Part shown: positions 1-9,480 of the stretch, piece after piece
Numbering within the stretch: position 1 is the first letter of the stretch
Layout: each line of letters starts with the position of its first letter
Origin: Candidatus Sulfopaludibacter sp. SbA3
GTDB lineage: Bacteria > Pseudomonadota > Alphaproteobacteria > Caulobacterales > Hyphomonadaceae
Direction: 5' to 3'
DNA length: 64,000 nucleotides
Assembly: GCA_945913285.1 (NCBI GenBank)
Contig: CAMEDD010000008.1
Span: 16,903-80,902, forward strand
Position numbers and translations under genes: made by a program
The notes under the pieces: generated by a model
The model's input: the letters and a program-made list of their open reading frames with translations, nothing else
What the model was told of the DNA's origin: nothing
Databases searched by the model: none

Positions 1-274
1 CGTAATTGACGAACACATCGGCGAGGCCGGTGGTGCGCACGCGCGACTTGATGGCGTAGGAGTCGGGCTTCATATCCACGGTGAAGCTGGCGCGGCCCGT
101 GGCCGGCAGAATGAACACCATCGCCCGAGCGTCCAGCTCGTATACCATGCGTGTCGGGGCGCCGCTCTTGATGCTGGCGAGCACAGTGGAGGCGCCCGAA
201 GAAGGGCCCGTCTGCGCAACAGAGGCGCCGAGGAGGCTGAGAGAGGCGGCGGCAAACAGAAGACTGCGCTTCAT
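1..274 (-). CDS. DUF3108 domain protein, N-terminal part (runs off the window)
   Basis: Reading down from the ATG at 274 gives 91 codons with no stop before the window edge. The first ~21 residues are a signal peptide (MKRSLLFAAASLSLLGASVA), so the protein is exported to the periplasm or outer-membrane side. The mature part (YELDARAMVFILPATG, then TVDMKPDSYAIKSRVRTTGL) has the beta-strand pattern and S-R-T-G-L motif of DUF3108 proteins. In many alphaproteobacteria a DUF3108 gene sits next to rpmB and cobS/cobT, as here. The gene is divergent from rpmB. The C-terminal part lies outside the window and the biochemical role of the family is unknown. Confidence 0.7.
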   Translation of the reverse strand, partial: MKRSLLFAAASLSLLGASVAQTGPSSGASTVLASIKSGAPTRMVYELDARAMVFILPATGRASFTVDMKPDSYAIKSRVRTTGLADVFVNY

Positions 275-473
275 GGGTCTCTTCTAGTCCTTTCCGGTCC
301 GGGAGGCACCGTTCGCCTCCTTTTAGAATATCCCTTCCCAACGCGGCCTGAACAGCCGGTTGGCAAGGGCTGCCCGAATCGCCTTTGCCCGAAAGGCAAC
401 ATAAGTTGGAAGGCGCCATCCGTCACGCGCGGGTTGCAGCCATTTGGTTGCCCATCGGCATGAATCGCCCCGG

Positions 474-503
474 TTGACATGATCCCCCCCCAGCCTGTAG
501 GAG
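474..503 (+). promoter_or_regulatory. possible rpmB promoter
   Basis: A perfect -35-like TTGACA lies at 474-479. About 16-17 bp downstream a weak -10-like TGTAGG/GTAGGA occurs at about 496-502. It would give a leader of roughly 40 nt before the rpmB ATG. The -35 match is good and the -10 is poor, so this is tentative. Confidence 0.35.
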
Positions 504-546
504 CGCGCCTTCAGATCAGACACGCACTTTTACCCGGAGCGAGGCC

Positions 547-834
547 ATGTCCCGCGAATGTGAACTTACTGGCACGAAGCCGATGGTTGGCCATATCGTC
601 AGCCACTCCCAGATCAAGACCAAGCGCCGCTACCTGCCGAACCTCGTGCAGGTCACGCTGCACTCGGAAGCGCTCGACCAGAACTTCCGTCTCCGCATCG
701 CGGCGAAAGCCCTGCGCACTGTGGACAAGCTCGGCGGCCTCGACGCCTTCCTTGCGAAAGCCAAGGACGATGTGCTGTCGGACAAGGCGCTGAAAATCAA
801 ACGCGACATCGCCAAAAAAGCCGTCGCTGCCTAA
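547..834 (+). CDS. rpmB: 50S ribosomal protein L28
   Basis: The 95-residue product is a full-length alphaproteobacterial L28, a component of the large ribosomal subunit. It starts [20 protein letters not shown] and continues with the basic [18 protein letters not shown] segment typical of L28. Alphaproteobacterial versions carry the C-terminal extension seen here, ending [16 protein letters not shown] ribosome binding site lies about 6 nt before the ATG. It is divergent from the DUF3108 gene and followed by a small terminator-like hairpin. Confidence 0.97.
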   Translation: MSRECELTGTKPMVGHIVSHSQIKTKRRYLPNLVQVTLHSEALDQNFRLRIAAKALRTVDKLGGLDAFLAKAKDDVLSDKALKIKRDIAKKAVAA

Positions 835-862
835 GCGCCGAACGCGCCGGATTCTCGAGCGC

Positions 863-884
863 CGGGCCGAAAGGTCCGCCGTTT
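863..884 (+). terminator. weak intrinsic terminator after rpmB
   Basis: A 6-bp stem (CGGGCC with GGTCCG, one G-U pair) closes on a GAAA tetraloop and is followed by CCG and four T residues at 881-884. It lies 29 nt after the rpmB stop. The U-run is short, so efficiency may be low. Confidence 0.45.
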
Positions 885-917
885 TGCCTTTCCGGCCCAG
901 CCGGGGCAGGGTGGATC

Positions 918-1394
918 ATGCTTGCGGAAATCTCCATCTACCGCTTCAGGCAACACCTTCAGGCCGTTGCCCCGCTCGCCGCCGCGTTCGAACGGGAATG
1001 GCCGCGATGGTACGGCCCCGGCGGGGAGGGCAATGTGGCCGCGGACCTTGCGGCCTATGCCAATTCCGAAGGCGCACTCCCCGCTGGTGTCGTCGCACTT
1101 AGCGCTGACGGCGACCCCATCGGCACCTCGGCGCTGAAAGCCGCCTTCACGCCCGGCTTCGCCCACCTCACCCCCTGGGCCTCGGCCGGCTGGGTGCGTC
1201 CGGATCTGCGCAGATCCGGCCTTGGCGCCTTGCTGCTGCGCGCGCTTGAGGCCGAGGGCCGCCGCCTCGGCTACTCGAACCTCTATTGCGCCACCACAAC
1301 CGCCGTCACGCTTCTCGAACGCGAAGGCTGGACGGCGCACGCCCAAACGGTTCATGACGGTGGCTTGATCGGCATCTTCCGGCGCAAGCTGTAA
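918..1394 (+). CDS. GNAT-family N-acetyltransferase
   Basis: This 158-residue protein has the acetyl-CoA binding motif A of GNAT enzymes at about residues 92-112 (V-R-P-D-L-R-R-S-G-L-G, then ALLLRALEAEGRRLGY). Motif B follows (LLEREGW). GNAT enzymes transfer an acetyl group from acetyl-CoA to an amine. The acceptor cannot be told from sequence. It lies 83 nt after rpmB and 27 nt before a lipoprotein amidohydrolase on the same strand, so the two may be co-transcribed. Confidence 0.85.
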   Translation: MLAEISIYRFRQHLQAVAPLAAAFEREWPRWYGPGGEGNVAADLAAYANSEGALPAGVVALSADGDPIGTSALKAAFTPGFAHLTPWASAGWVRPDLRRSGLGALLLRALEAEGRRLGYSNLYCATTTAVTLLEREGWTAHAQTVHDGGLIGIFRRKL

Positions 1395-1421
1395 GGGCTG
1401 CCTGCGAAGGAAACCCGTCCC

Positions 1422-3083
1422 ATGCGTCTCGCCCTCCTGTCCGCCGCCGCCCTGCTTCTGTCGGCGTGCACGCCGAGCCTCAAGCCCGAAACCGAGGCGA
1501 CCGAGAAGGTCCGCGTCTTCACCAACGCTACGATCTATACTGGCCTGACGGACGCGGCCGGCGTGCCCCAGACCGTCACCGGCGTGCTTGTCGGTGAGGA
1601 CGGCCGCATCATGGCGACCATCCCGCCCATGTCAGCCGACTGGGGTGAGGACGAAGTCGAGATCATCGATCTCGGCGGCGCCTTCATGTATCCTGGCTTC
1701 ACCGACGCGCACGCACACCTCCTCGGCATCGGCGAGCGCGAGCTGACGCTGAACCTGGAAGGCACCGCCTCCGTCGCCGAACTCGTCACCCGCGTCGAAG
1801 CCGAACTGGACGGCAAGCCCAAAGGCTCCGTCCTCGTCGGGCGCGGCTGGATCGAGACCGGCTGGCCCGAGGGCCGGATGCCGATGGCCTCTGACCTCGA
1901 TCCCGTCACCGGGACCCGCAAGGTCATCCTTGGCCGCTCAGACGGCCACGCCCTGGTCGCCAACACCGCCGCCCTCAAGGCGGCCGGTATCACAAACGCC
2001 ACGCCTGATCCGGACGGCGGCCGAATCGAACGCGATGCCAGTGGGAAGGCCACCGGCATCCTGATCGACAACGCCATGGCACTCGTCGAGCCGCTGATTG
2101 CCAAGCCGGATGACGCCGCGATTTCCCTGGCGCTCGAAACCGGCGCAAAAGTCTATGCCTCGCGCGGCTGGACAGGCATGCACAACATGAGCGTGGACCG
2201 CCAGCACGCCCCGCTCCTCAAACGCCTCGATGAGGAAGGCAAGCTGCCACAGCGCATCTACAACGCCTTCAACGTCGGCGGCCTGCTACTCGCCCAGCAC
2301 CGGGAATATGAGACCGCCCGCATCACCAACCGCGCGGTCAAGCTCTACATGGACGGCGCCCTGGGCAGCCGCGGCGCCCAGCTGATCGCGCCGTATACGG
2401 ATCGTCCGGATATATCCGGTCTCTCTCTCATGGACGATGCCAGGCTCGCCGAACTCATGGCCGAGGCCAAGGCCGCCAATGTCCAGCTCGCCATCCATGC
2501 CATCGGCGATCTCGCCAATCGCCGCATCCTCGACGCGGTCGAGGCAGGCGGCTACGGCCCCGAACTGCGCTGGCGGATCGAACATACGCAAGTGGTCCAC
2601 CCTGACGACCTCGCCCGCATCGCTGCCCTGGGTCTCATAGCCTCGATGCAGCCAAGCCATGCCATCGGCGACCTGAAATTTGCGCCGGCGCGTCTCGGCA
2701 TCGACCGCCTTCGCGGCGCGTATGCCTGGGCCACGCTGCTCGATCTCGGCACCGTCGTGGCCGGCGGCTCCGATGCCCCTGTCGAATTCGGCTCGCCCAC
2801 GATCGAATTCTACGCCGCCGTCGCCCGTAAGGATGTCCAGGGCGCCTCGGGGGAGGGCTGGCACCCCGAAGAGGCTGTCTCCCGCACGCGCGCGCTCGCG
2901 CTCTTCACGACCGGTCCCGCCTACGCGGCCTTCCAGGAAGCCGATCTCGGCACCATCGAACAAGGCAAGTTCGCCGACTTCACTGTCTTCGACCGTGACT
3001 TGATGACCGTCCCCGAAGCTGACATCCTCAAAGCCCAGCCGTTGATGACGGTGATCGCCGGAGACATCGTCTGGCAACGCTGA
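1422..3083 (+). CDS. Amidohydrolase-family lipoprotein (YtcJ-like)
   Basis: The 553-residue protein begins with a lipoprotein signal peptide ending in LLLSAC (Cys16), so it is probably anchored to a periplasmic membrane face. The rest is a complete amidohydrolase fold of the YtcJ / exoenzyme-regulatory (AepA-like) type. The metal-binding DAHAHL motif is at about residue 96, further metal-ligand histidines lie in AIHAIGD (~356) and RIEHTQ (~387), and the catalytic Asp is in GGSDAPVE (~448). Family members hydrolyse C-N bonds in amides or cyclic ureides. The substrate here is unknown. It ends 77 nt before a decayed methyltransferase. Confidence 0.88.
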   Translation: MRLALLSAAALLLSACTPSLKPETEATEKVRVFTNATIYTGLTDAAGVPQTVTGVLVGEDGRIMATIPPMSADWGEDEVEIIDLGGAFMYPGFTDAHAHLLGIGERELTLNLEGTASVAELVTRVEAELDGKPKGSVLVGRGWIETGWPEGRMPMASDLDPVTGTRKVILGRSDGHALVANTAALKAAGITNATPDPDGGRIERDASGKATGILIDNAMALVEPLIAKPDDAAISLALETGAKVYASRGWTGMHNMSVDRQHAPLLKRLDEEGKLPQRIYNAFNVGGLLLAQHREYETARITNRAVKLYMDGALGSRGAQLIAPYTDRPDISGLSLMDDARLAELMAEAKAANVQLAIHAIGDLANRRILDAVEAGGYGPELRWRIEHTQVVHPDDLARIAALGLIASMQPSHAIGDLKFAPARLGIDRLRGAYAWATLLDLGTVVAGGSDAPVEFGSPTIEFYAAVARKDVQGASGEGWHPEEAVSRTRALALFTTGPAYAAFQEADLGTIEQGKFADFTVFDRDLMTVPEADILKAQPLMTVIAGDIVWQR

Positions 3084-3158
3084 CGCAGATCCGGGCCGGG
3101 GAGGGAGAGACTACACCCTGAAGACCCACCTGAAGTCCGGCGGCGTCCTCTTACTGGC

Positions 3159-3565
3159 CGCCTGACCAATCTGCAGGATCTCAAGTGCAACTTCGACACC
3201 TTGGCCCTGCCGGATGCCTCGCTGGATGTCGTCACCTGGTTCCAGGGCCCGCACCAACTCTGGTACAAGCCAGAAGGCCTCGGCGACCCGGATAACAGCT
3301 TCGCCGGGATCGCCCGCGTCCTGAAGCCGGGGGGCGTTTCATTGTCATTGACCACGTCGCGCCCGCAGGCTCCCCGCCCGCCTCTGGCGGCGATTCCCAC
3401 CGCATCGATCCGGCGCATATCCATGAGATGGACAGCGAAGCCGGCTTCATGCCCGAAGGCGACCCAGCCCTGCTGCGCAATCCGGCTGAAGCCGGTCTGA
3501 AGAGCGTCGACCCCGAGATCCGCGGAAAGACCGATCAGGTTCTGGTCGCCTTCTCGAAACCCTGA
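3159..3565 (+). pseudogene. SAM-dependent methyltransferase remnant, frameshifted and N-truncated
   Basis: The first part reads in frame to about 3340: LPDASLDVVTWFQGPHQLW, then a glycine/proline-rich RVLKPGG, which is motif III of class I methyltransferases. The reading then continues in a second frame (FIVIDHVAPAGSPPASGGDS, later GKTDQVLVAFSKP) to a TGA at 3563-3565. One missing T near 3340 explains the shift (GTTTCATT where GTTTTCATT is expected). Only 77 nt separate this from the amidohydrolase stop, so the SAM-binding motif I and the rest of the N-terminus are absent. I read it as a dead gene fragment. Confidence 0.75.
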
Positions 3566-3676
3566 ACCCGGCCTCTGAACCTGCCATTTCCCTTACGTCG
3601 CACTAGGCGCGGGGCCATCCCGTGCTAGAACCCTTGTCTTTCCCTTTCCTCCTGCTGTGCCGAGCTCCGCGACCCC

Positions 3677-4660
3677 ATGACCGCCATGCCTGCCACCGAC
3701 ACCCTCGAAGGCCTGAAGCCCACCGAAAAGCTGAACCTGAAAAAGCTGTTCGGCCTCGACACCGGCATGGTCGTCCACGGCTTCAAGACGCGCACCGAGT
3801 ATGTGCCGGAAATCGACCCCGCTTACCGGTTCGACCCGCAGACGACCCTCGCCATCCTCGCCGGCTTCGAGTTCAACCGCCGCGTCATGGTGCAGGGCTA
3901 TCACGGCACCGGCAAATCGACCCACATCGAGCAGGTCGCTGCCCGCCTCAACTGGCCGATGGTCCGCGTCAACCTCGACAGCCATGTCAGCCGGATCGAC
4001 ATGGTCGGCAAGGACGCCATCGTCCTGAAGGATGGCAAGCAGATCACCGAATTCCGCGAAGGCATTCTCCCGTGGGCCCTGCAGCGCCCGGTCGCCATCG
4101 TGTTCGACGAGTATGACGCCGGCCGTCCGGACGTGATGTTCGTGATCCAGCGCGTCCTCGAAAGCTCGGGCAAGCTCACCCTGCTCGACCAGAACCGCGT
4201 GATTGCGCCGAACCCCTACTTCCGCCTCTTCGCCACCACCAATACGGTCGGCCTCGGCGACACGACCGGCCTCTATCATGGCACCCAGCAACTGAACCAG
4301 GGCCAGATGGACCGCTGGAGCATCGTGACCACGCTGAACTATCTGGCGCATGATGCCGAAGTCGAAATCGTCAAATCGAAAGCCACCGGCGCCGACGACA
4401 AGACCCTCTCCAAGATGGTCACCCTCGCAGACCTGACGCGCAATGCCTTCATGGCCGGCGACCTCTCGACGGTGATGAGCCCTCGCACCGTCATCACCTG
4501 GGCGGAAAACTTCGCCATCTTCGGCGATATCGGCCATGCCTTCCGCATGACCTTCCTCAACAAGTGCGACGAACTCGAACGCCCCCTCGTCGCCGAGATG
4601 TACCAGCGCTGCTTCGGCACGGAGCTTCCGGAAAGCGCCCTCATGGTGAAGATGGCGTGA
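3677..4660 (+). CDS. cobS: Cobaltochelatase AAA+ subunit CobS
   Basis: This 327-residue MoxR-type AAA+ ATPase matches CobS over its full length. Walker A is GYHGTGKST at about residue 75, Walker [12 protein letters not shown] at about 138-148, and sensor LFATTNT at about 190. In aerobic B12 synthesis CobS and CobT form the ATPase ring that powers cobalt insertion into hydrogenobyrinic acid diamide by CobN. No cobN or other cobalamin gene is seen in this window. cobT follows after 28 nt. The ATG at 3677 is used because the conserved N-terminus starts directly after it; a strong ribosome binding site is not visible. Confidence 0.93.
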   Translation: MTAMPATDTLEGLKPTEKLNLKKLFGLDTGMVVHGFKTRTEYVPEIDPAYRFDPQTTLAILAGFEFNRRVMVQGYHGTGKSTHIEQVAARLNWPMVRVNLDSHVSRIDMVGKDAIVLKDGKQITEFREGILPWALQRPVAIVFDEYDAGRPDVMFVIQRVLESSGKLTLLDQNRVIAPNPYFRLFATTNTVGLGDTTGLYHGTQQLNQGQMDRWSIVTTLNYLAHDAEVEIVKSKATGADDKTLSKMVTLADLTRNAFMAGDLSTVMSPRTVITWAENFAIFGDIGHAFRMTFLNKCDELERPLVAEMYQRCFGTELPESALMVKMA

Positions 4661-4688
4661 GGCGCTAGGGCCCCACGCGCGGCGAAAC

Positions 4689-6680
4689 ATGGCCAAGGAC
4701 ACCACACCCCAGGACCTCTTCAAGGCCGCCCTTGCCGCCACCACCAAGGCGATGAGCGCGGAGCGCGACCTTGAAGTCGGCTTCGGCAATGATGCCGGCG
4801 ACCTGGGTGACCGGATCGTACTGCGCTCGCCGCCGATCGACCTGCCGCCCGAAATCGCCGCCCGCATCCGGGGCGAGGCCGACGCGCTCGCCCTGCGCCG
4901 CGCCCACCATGACGCCGCCGCCCACCTGACGCACCGCCCGCAGGGCGATCTCGCCCGCCGCGTCTATGAAGGCGCCGAGACCGCGCGCATCGAAAGCCTC
5001 GGCGCCAACGCCATGCTCGGCACCGCCGGCAATCTCGATGCCGCGCTCGATTTTCGCTGCAAGTCCACGAATTTCGGCGCCGGCTCCGAAGACCCCGAAG
5101 CGATCCTCGCGCCCGCGCTCGAGTTTCTTCTTCGCGAGAAGCTCACTGGCCGTCCGCTGCCCGAAAGCGCCGCCCGCGTTGCCGATGTCTGGCGCGAGAA
5201 GGTCGAGACCCGCGCCGGCAAGGCCATCGATGGCCTCGTCGAACAACTCCACGACCAAGCCCAGTTCAGCAAGACCATCCGCTCGATCATCCGTGACCTG
5301 ACGGCTTCAGAAATGGCGGGCGACGATGTCGAAACCAGCGAGCAGGAAGAGTCTCAGCAGCAGGAAGACAGCCAGACCCAGACCGGCGAGGACGATGTGT
5401 CCACGGAAGAACAGATGGGCGCCTCCGCTGACGAGATCCAGGCCGGTGAGACCGAAGAGATCGACGGCGAGGAAGCCAATGTCTCCGTCGATCAGGACAC
5501 CGACATGGAGGCGGACGACTCGCCCGACGAGGAAGACGAAGGCTCCAAGCCGCTGCGCCCCAACTACCAGCCGGGCGATGAGCGCGACCGTTTCGTCTAC
5601 AACGTCTTCACCCGCGCGCATGACGAGACCGCCAATGCGCAGGACCTCTGCGACGCCGAGGAACTCACCCGCCTGCGCGCCTATCTCGACCATCAGCTCC
5701 AGGGCCTTCAGGGCGCCGTCGCCAAGCTCGCCAACAAGTTGCAGCGCCGCCTGATGGCGCAGCAGAACCGCTCATGGTCGTTCGACCTTGAAGAAGGCGT
5801 GCTCGATACCGCCCGCCTCACGCGGGTCATCACCGATCCGACCGCGCCGCTCTCCTTCAAGCAGGAAGACGATACCAAGTTCCGCGACACGATCGTCACT
5901 CTGTTGCTGGACAATTCTGGCTCCATGCGCGGCCGGCCGATCATGGTCGCTGCTCTGTGCGCCGACATTCTTGCCCGCACGCTGGAGCGCTGCGCGGTGA
6001 AAACGGAAATCCTCGGCTTCACTACCAAGGCCTGGAAAGGCGGCATGAGCCGCGAGGGCTGGATCAAGGCCGGCAAGCCCGCAGGCCCGGGCCGCCTCAA
6101 CGACATCCGCCACATCATCTACAAGGGCGCCGACATGCCATGGCGCCGCGCGCGCCGAAATCTCGGCCTGATGATGCGCGAAGGCCTCCTGAAGGAAAAC
6201 ATCGACGGCGAGGCCCTCCTCTGGGCGCATGAGCGGATTCTCGCCCGACCCGAGCAGCGCAAGATCCTTATGGTGATCTCGGACGGCGCGCCCGTCGACG
6301 ATTCCACGCTCAACGTGAACATCGGCAATTATCTGGAACGTCACCTGCGCCAGGTGATCGACGAGGTCGAGAACCGCTCGCCCGTCGAACTCATCGCCAT
6401 CGGCATCGGGCATGACGTCACCCGCTATTACAAGCGCGCCGTTACGATTGTGGACGCCGAACAGCTCGGCGGCGCGATGACCGAGCAGCTTGCGAGCCTA
6501 TTTGACGAACACCCCGTCAACCCCGCTGTCATGTCTATCCCTCCGCTCACGGACAGAACCACCCGCGGCGCGGTCAGCGGCGCCGGCGCCGGCGCCCCCA
6601 GCTACGGCAAGAAAGTCGGCCTTGGCCGAGATGTGAAAACCTCGACGCTGCAAGCGGTAAAGCCGCCCGGCAGGAAGTAA
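4689..6680 (+). CDS. cobT: Cobaltochelatase VWA-domain subunit CobT
   Basis: At 663 residues this is a typical CobT. It has an N-terminal helical domain (1-210), a very acidic Glu/Asp-rich linker (about 215-300), and a C-terminal von Willebrand A domain with the metal-ion-dependent adhesion motif DNSGSMRG at about 408-415. It pairs with CobS, 28 nt upstream, in a chaperone-like ATPase complex. The C-terminus (after ~615) is low-complexity Gly/Ala. In many alphaproteobacteria this pair lies beside rpmB whether or not cobalamin synthesis is present, so a role beyond B12 is possible. Confidence 0.93.
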   Translation: MAKDTTPQDLFKAALAATTKAMSAERDLEVGFGNDAGDLGDRIVLRSPPIDLPPEIAARIRGEADALALRRAHHDAAAHLTHRPQGDLARRVYEGAETARIESLGANAMLGTAGNLDAALDFRCKSTNFGAGSEDPEAILAPALEFLLREKLTGRPLPESAARVADVWREKVETRAGKAIDGLVEQLHDQAQFSKTIRSIIRDLTASEMAGDDVETSEQEESQQQEDSQTQTGEDDVSTEEQMGASADEIQAGETEEIDGEEANVSVDQDTDMEADDSPDEEDEGSKPLRPNYQPGDERDRFVYNVFTRAHDETANAQDLCDAEELTRLRAYLDHQLQGLQGAVAKLANKLQRRLMAQQNRSWSFDLEEGVLDTARLTRVITDPTAPLSFKQEDDTKFRDTIVTLLLDNSGSMRGRPIMVAALCADILARTLERCAVKTEILGFTTKAWKGGMSREGWIKAGKPAGPGRLNDIRHIIYKGADMPWRRARRNLGLMMREGLLKENIDGEALLWAHERILARPEQRKILMVISDGAPVDDSTLNVNIGNYLERHLRQVIDEVENRSPVELIAIGIGHDVTRYYKRAVTIVDAEQLGGAMTEQLASLFDEHPVNPAVMSIPPLTDRTTRGAVSGAGAGAPSYGKKVGLGRDVKTSTLQAVKPPGRK

Positions 6681-7144
6681 CCCGCGGGGCCCTGCTGCCG
6701 TTACCCATCCTTCTTGTCGTCCCGGCGAAAGCCAGACGTCTGTTTTCGGCGCACACGAACACGCGAACGCCCACGTTTCCCCAACCCTTCCGAGATAAAA
6801 ACCACTGCACGATCAACGCGCTCAAACACACTTCCCAGCCGCGAATCCGGCAGGATCCTGCCCCGGTGTATCCTGCACGGCGATGACCTCAACCCGTGCG
6901 CGCCCGTGATCTCTGGTAGCCGATTGCGCAGCGGCTCGCCTCAGACATCCATCGGCCACTGCTCGCCCCGCTTCCTCCGCTCCCGGACCAGCCCGCGCCG
7001 CTTCACCGGCCGCGCCCCGCGCGAACTCGCCGTGCGATGGTCCGGTTTCGCCCGTATCGGACCGGGTGCGGGCATGCTGCTCATGTGCCTCGGCCCCGCC
7101 GCGAGGACGCAGGCCCGGGCGGGGCTCGATAGGGGATGACTTGC
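6681..7144. other. Intergenic region without a recognisable gene
   Basis: This 464-nt gap lies between cobT and hisE. Open frames here give Arg/Pro-rich translations without family motifs. A GTCCCGGCGAAAGCC stretch at about 6719-6733 resembles short intergenic repeats common in high-GC alphaproteobacteria. I see no convincing promoter, RNA gene or terminator. Confidence 0.5.
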
Positions 7145-7495
7145 CTAGTTGCCCTTCCGCCCCGCCTTCTCGTCAATTCCGCTGGTGCCCTGGCGGGCTT
7201 CCAGCGCCGCCGCCACATCATCGAGGCTCACGCCGCGCGACCGCAGCGCCACCAGCACATGGTAGACAACATCCGCTGCCTCGCCCGCAACCCGCGCCTC
7301 GCTCTCGCCGCGCACGGCCTGCGCGAATTCGCCGCCCTCTTCGGCCACCTTGTCCGCGCACGCGCCGGGCCCCCTGGCGAGCAGTTTCGCGGTCCAGCTC
7401 TTGGCGCTGTCGCTGCCCGCGGCGCGCGCATCGATGGTTTCGGCTAGATGCGCCAGCGCGGCGGCAAGCCGGTCAGAGGAGGCAAGGGCGGTCAT
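7145..7495 (-). CDS. hisE: Phosphoribosyl-ATP pyrophosphatase
   Basis: HisE carries out the second step of histidine synthesis, hydrolysing phosphoribosyl-ATP to phosphoribosyl-AMP and pyrophosphate. The 116-residue product has the MazG-like Mg-binding helix pattern KVAEEGGEFAQA at about 49-60 and GEAADVVYHVLVAL at 71-84. The frame stays open upstream, but the ATG at 7495 gives the normal HisE length. It is the last gene of a scattered his set on this strand and is separated from hisF by a plus-strand crotonase gene. Confidence 0.93.
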   Translation of the reverse strand: MTALASSDRLAAALAHLAETIDARAAGSDSAKSWTAKLLARGPGACADKVAEEGGEFAQAVRGESEARVAGEAADVVYHVLVALRSRGVSLDDVAAALEARQGTSGIDEKAGRKGN

Positions 7496-7612
7496 GGTTC
7501 GGTCTCCGGATCCCCGCCGTTTAGCCTGCCCTGGCGGCGTCGTCACCCGCCAGCGCTTGACGAACGCCGGGGAAGGGGGCCAGCTTTGGGGAAAGGCTCC
7601 GGAGGAACACCC

Positions 7613-8422
7613 ATGCAAGACCGCGTTACGATCACGATGCTCGAAGACGGCGTGGCGGATGTCCGCCTCGTTCGCACCGACAAGATGAATGCCCTCGACC
7701 CCTCCATGTTCGCCGGTATTGCCGAGGCGATCGCGCAGCTCGGCAAGACCAACGGCCTGCGCGCCGTGGTGCTCTCGGGCGAAGGCCGGGCCTTCTGCGC
7801 CGGGCTTGACCTCTCCTCGATGGCCCAGCCGGGCGATGGCAAGAAACAAGGCGAAGGCGCCACCGGTAGTCTCGGCAGCCGCAGTCACGGGATGGCCAAC
7901 CTCGCCCAGCATGTCGCCTGGGGCTGGCGCGAATTGCCGGTCCCGGTCATCGCCGCCGTCCACGGCATCGCCTTTGGCGGCGGATTCCAACTCATGTCGG
8001 GCGCCGATATCCGCATCATCCATCCTGATACGCGCTGCGCCATCATGGAAATGAAATGGGGCCTCGTGCCCGACATGGCGGGCTTCCCCCTGTGGCGCGG
8101 CAATGTGCGCGACGATGTTATCCGTGAGCTGACCTACACGAACCGCGAGTTCAAGGGCGCCGAGGCCCACGCGCTCGGCTTTGCCACCAAACTCTCCGAC
8201 ACGCCGCTCGAAGACGCGCTGGCGCTCGCGCGGCTCATCGCGGGCAAGCATCCGGCTGCAATGCGCGGCGCGAAAGTGCTCTGCAATGCGATGGCCCATT
8301 CCAGCGATGCCGAACTCCTTCTCCTTGAAAGCAGCGAGCAGCTTAAAGTCATGCGTACGCCCAACCAGATCGAGGCCGTGATGGCCGAAATGCAGAAACG
8401 CAAAGCGGTTTTCGCCGACTAG
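7613..8422 (+). CDS. Enoyl-CoA hydratase/isomerase (crotonase family)
   Basis: The 269-residue product has the crotonase fold. The first oxyanion-hole region is GRAFCAGLDLSS at about 60-71 and the second is AVHGIAFGGGF at about 118-128. The catalytic-Glu region is MEMKWGLVPD. Family members hydrate or isomerise enoyl-CoA thioesters. The ATG at 7613 is chosen over the longer open frame because GGAGGA lies 7 nt upstream and the family N-terminus begins there. It is inserted on the opposite strand between hisE and hisF; its stop abuts the hisF stop. Confidence 0.9.
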   Translation: MQDRVTITMLEDGVADVRLVRTDKMNALDPSMFAGIAEAIAQLGKTNGLRAVVLSGEGRAFCAGLDLSSMAQPGDGKKQGEGATGSLGSRSHGMANLAQHVAWGWRELPVPVIAAVHGIAFGGGFQLMSGADIRIIHPDTRCAIMEMKWGLVPDMAGFPLWRGNVRDDVIRELTYTNREFKGAEAHALGFATKLSDTPLEDALALARLIAGKHPAAMRGAKVLCNAMAHSSDAELLLLESSEQLKVMRTPNQIEAVMAEMQKRKAVFAD

Positions 8423-9181
8423 CTAGACTGTCCGGACCGGGGCGCCTGCTTTGCGCAGCGCGTCGCGGGCCTGGGCGAGGGTGGCTTCGCCGAAGTGGAA
8501 GATCGAGGCGGCGAGCACTGCGCTCGCCCCGCCTTCGAGGATGGCGGGGGCAAAGTCCGCCACGCTGCCCGCGCCGCCGCTGGCGATGACGGGGATGGTG
8601 ACGGCGCAGGATACCGCCTTCAGGAGGGCAATGTCATAGCCCGTCTTCGTTCCGTCCCGGTCCATTGAGGTCAGCAGGATCTCGCCCGCGCCGCGTTTTG
8701 CAGCTTCGCGGGCGAAGGTGACGGCGTCTATCCCGGTGCCTTTTCTGCCGCCGTGGGTAAAAATTTCCCAGCCAGCACCGGATTGGCGGGCGTCAATCGC
8801 GACCACCACGCATTGCCTTCCGGCCTTGGCTGCGCAGGCGGCGATCACCGACGGATCGGCGACTGCGGCCGAGTTGATCGCCACCTTGTCGGCGCCCGCA
8901 CGCAGGAGGGCGACCATGTCGTCCACCGAGCGCACCCCGCCGCCGACGGTGAGGGGCATGAAACACGCCTCCGCGGTGCGGCTGACGGTTTCGAGTAACG
9001 TGCCGCGGCCTTCATGGCTGGCGGTGATGTCCAGGAAGCAGAGCTCGTCTGCCCCTTGGGCGTCATAGGCACGGGCGAGGGCGACCGGATCGCCCGCGTC
9101 CTTCAGGTCCACGAAATTGACGCCCTTGACGGTGCGCCCGTCTTTCACGTCCAGGCAGGGGATGATGCGCGTTTTCAGCAT
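8423..9181 (-). CDS. hisF: Imidazole glycerol phosphate synthase, cyclase subunit
   Basis: This 252-residue TIM barrel is a full-length HisF, which uses ammonia delivered by HisH to convert PRFAR into imidazole glycerol phosphate and AICAR. The start [20 protein letters not shown] carries the catalytic Asp11. The second catalytic Asp lies in [10 protein letters not shown], and the phosphate-binding loops GGGVRS and ASGGAGS are present. hisF is separated from hisA by 295 nt holding a small plus-strand ORF, so the usual hisA-hisF coupling is lost. Confidence 0.97.
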   Translation of the reverse strand: MLKTRIIPCLDVKDGRTVKGVNFVDLKDAGDPVALARAYDAQGADELCFLDITASHEGRGTLLETVSRTAEACFMPLTVGGGVRSVDDMVALLRAGADKVAINSAAVADPSVIAACAAKAGRQCVVVAIDARQSGAGWEIFTHGGRKGTGIDAVTFAREAAKRGAGEILLTSMDRDGTKTGYDIALLKAVSCAVTIPVIASGGAGSVADFAPAILEGGASAVLAASIFHFGEATLAQARDALRKAGAPVRTV

Positions 9182-9336
9182 GGGCGCGGTTTAGCGGCCT
9201 GCTGCGCGCGTGAATAGACCGGTTCTAAAAGGGATAGAACAAGAGCATATCTCGAATTTCAAGCCGGGCGGGTGAAATCCCGGCCGCCAGGCAGGCCGGG
9301 TGTTAAACAAAGGTAGCGGCACAGTCCGGCGGAAGA

Positions 9337-9480
9337 ATGAGGCAGATGCAGGTTCCGGCTGATCTTCGCAGAGCGATTCTCACGGGCTTGATCATCGCGG
9401 CCGTGTCCGCGCTGGCGGCGCCAGATGCGAAACGACTTCTGATCAAAGCGTTGAGCCTGTCGACGCTGTCAAAGGGTTAA
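9337..9480 (+). CDS. Small hypothetical protein, 47 residues, one hydrophobic segment
   Basis: This ATG-started frame encodes a 47-residue protein with a basic N-terminus and one hydrophobic stretch ([16 protein letters not shown]). GGAAG lies just upstream of the ATG. Its TAA stop and the hisA stop share the palindrome TTAA at 9477-9480. Other convergent pairs in this window share CTAG in the same way, which argues mildly for a real gene. Third-position GC is only moderately high and I recognise no family. Confidence 0.35.
   Translation: MRQMQVPADLRRAILTGLIIAAVSALAAPDAKRLLIKALSLSTLSKG

Noticed and set aside
3593..4867. 424-codon minus-strand frame opposite cobS
   Set aside because: Antisense shadow of cobS and the start of cobT; no recognisable domain or ribosome binding site.
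6714..7139. 141-codon plus-strand frame between cobT and hisE
   Set aside because: Composition is Arg/Pro/Ser-rich with no motif and no ribosome binding site; I treat the region as non-coding.
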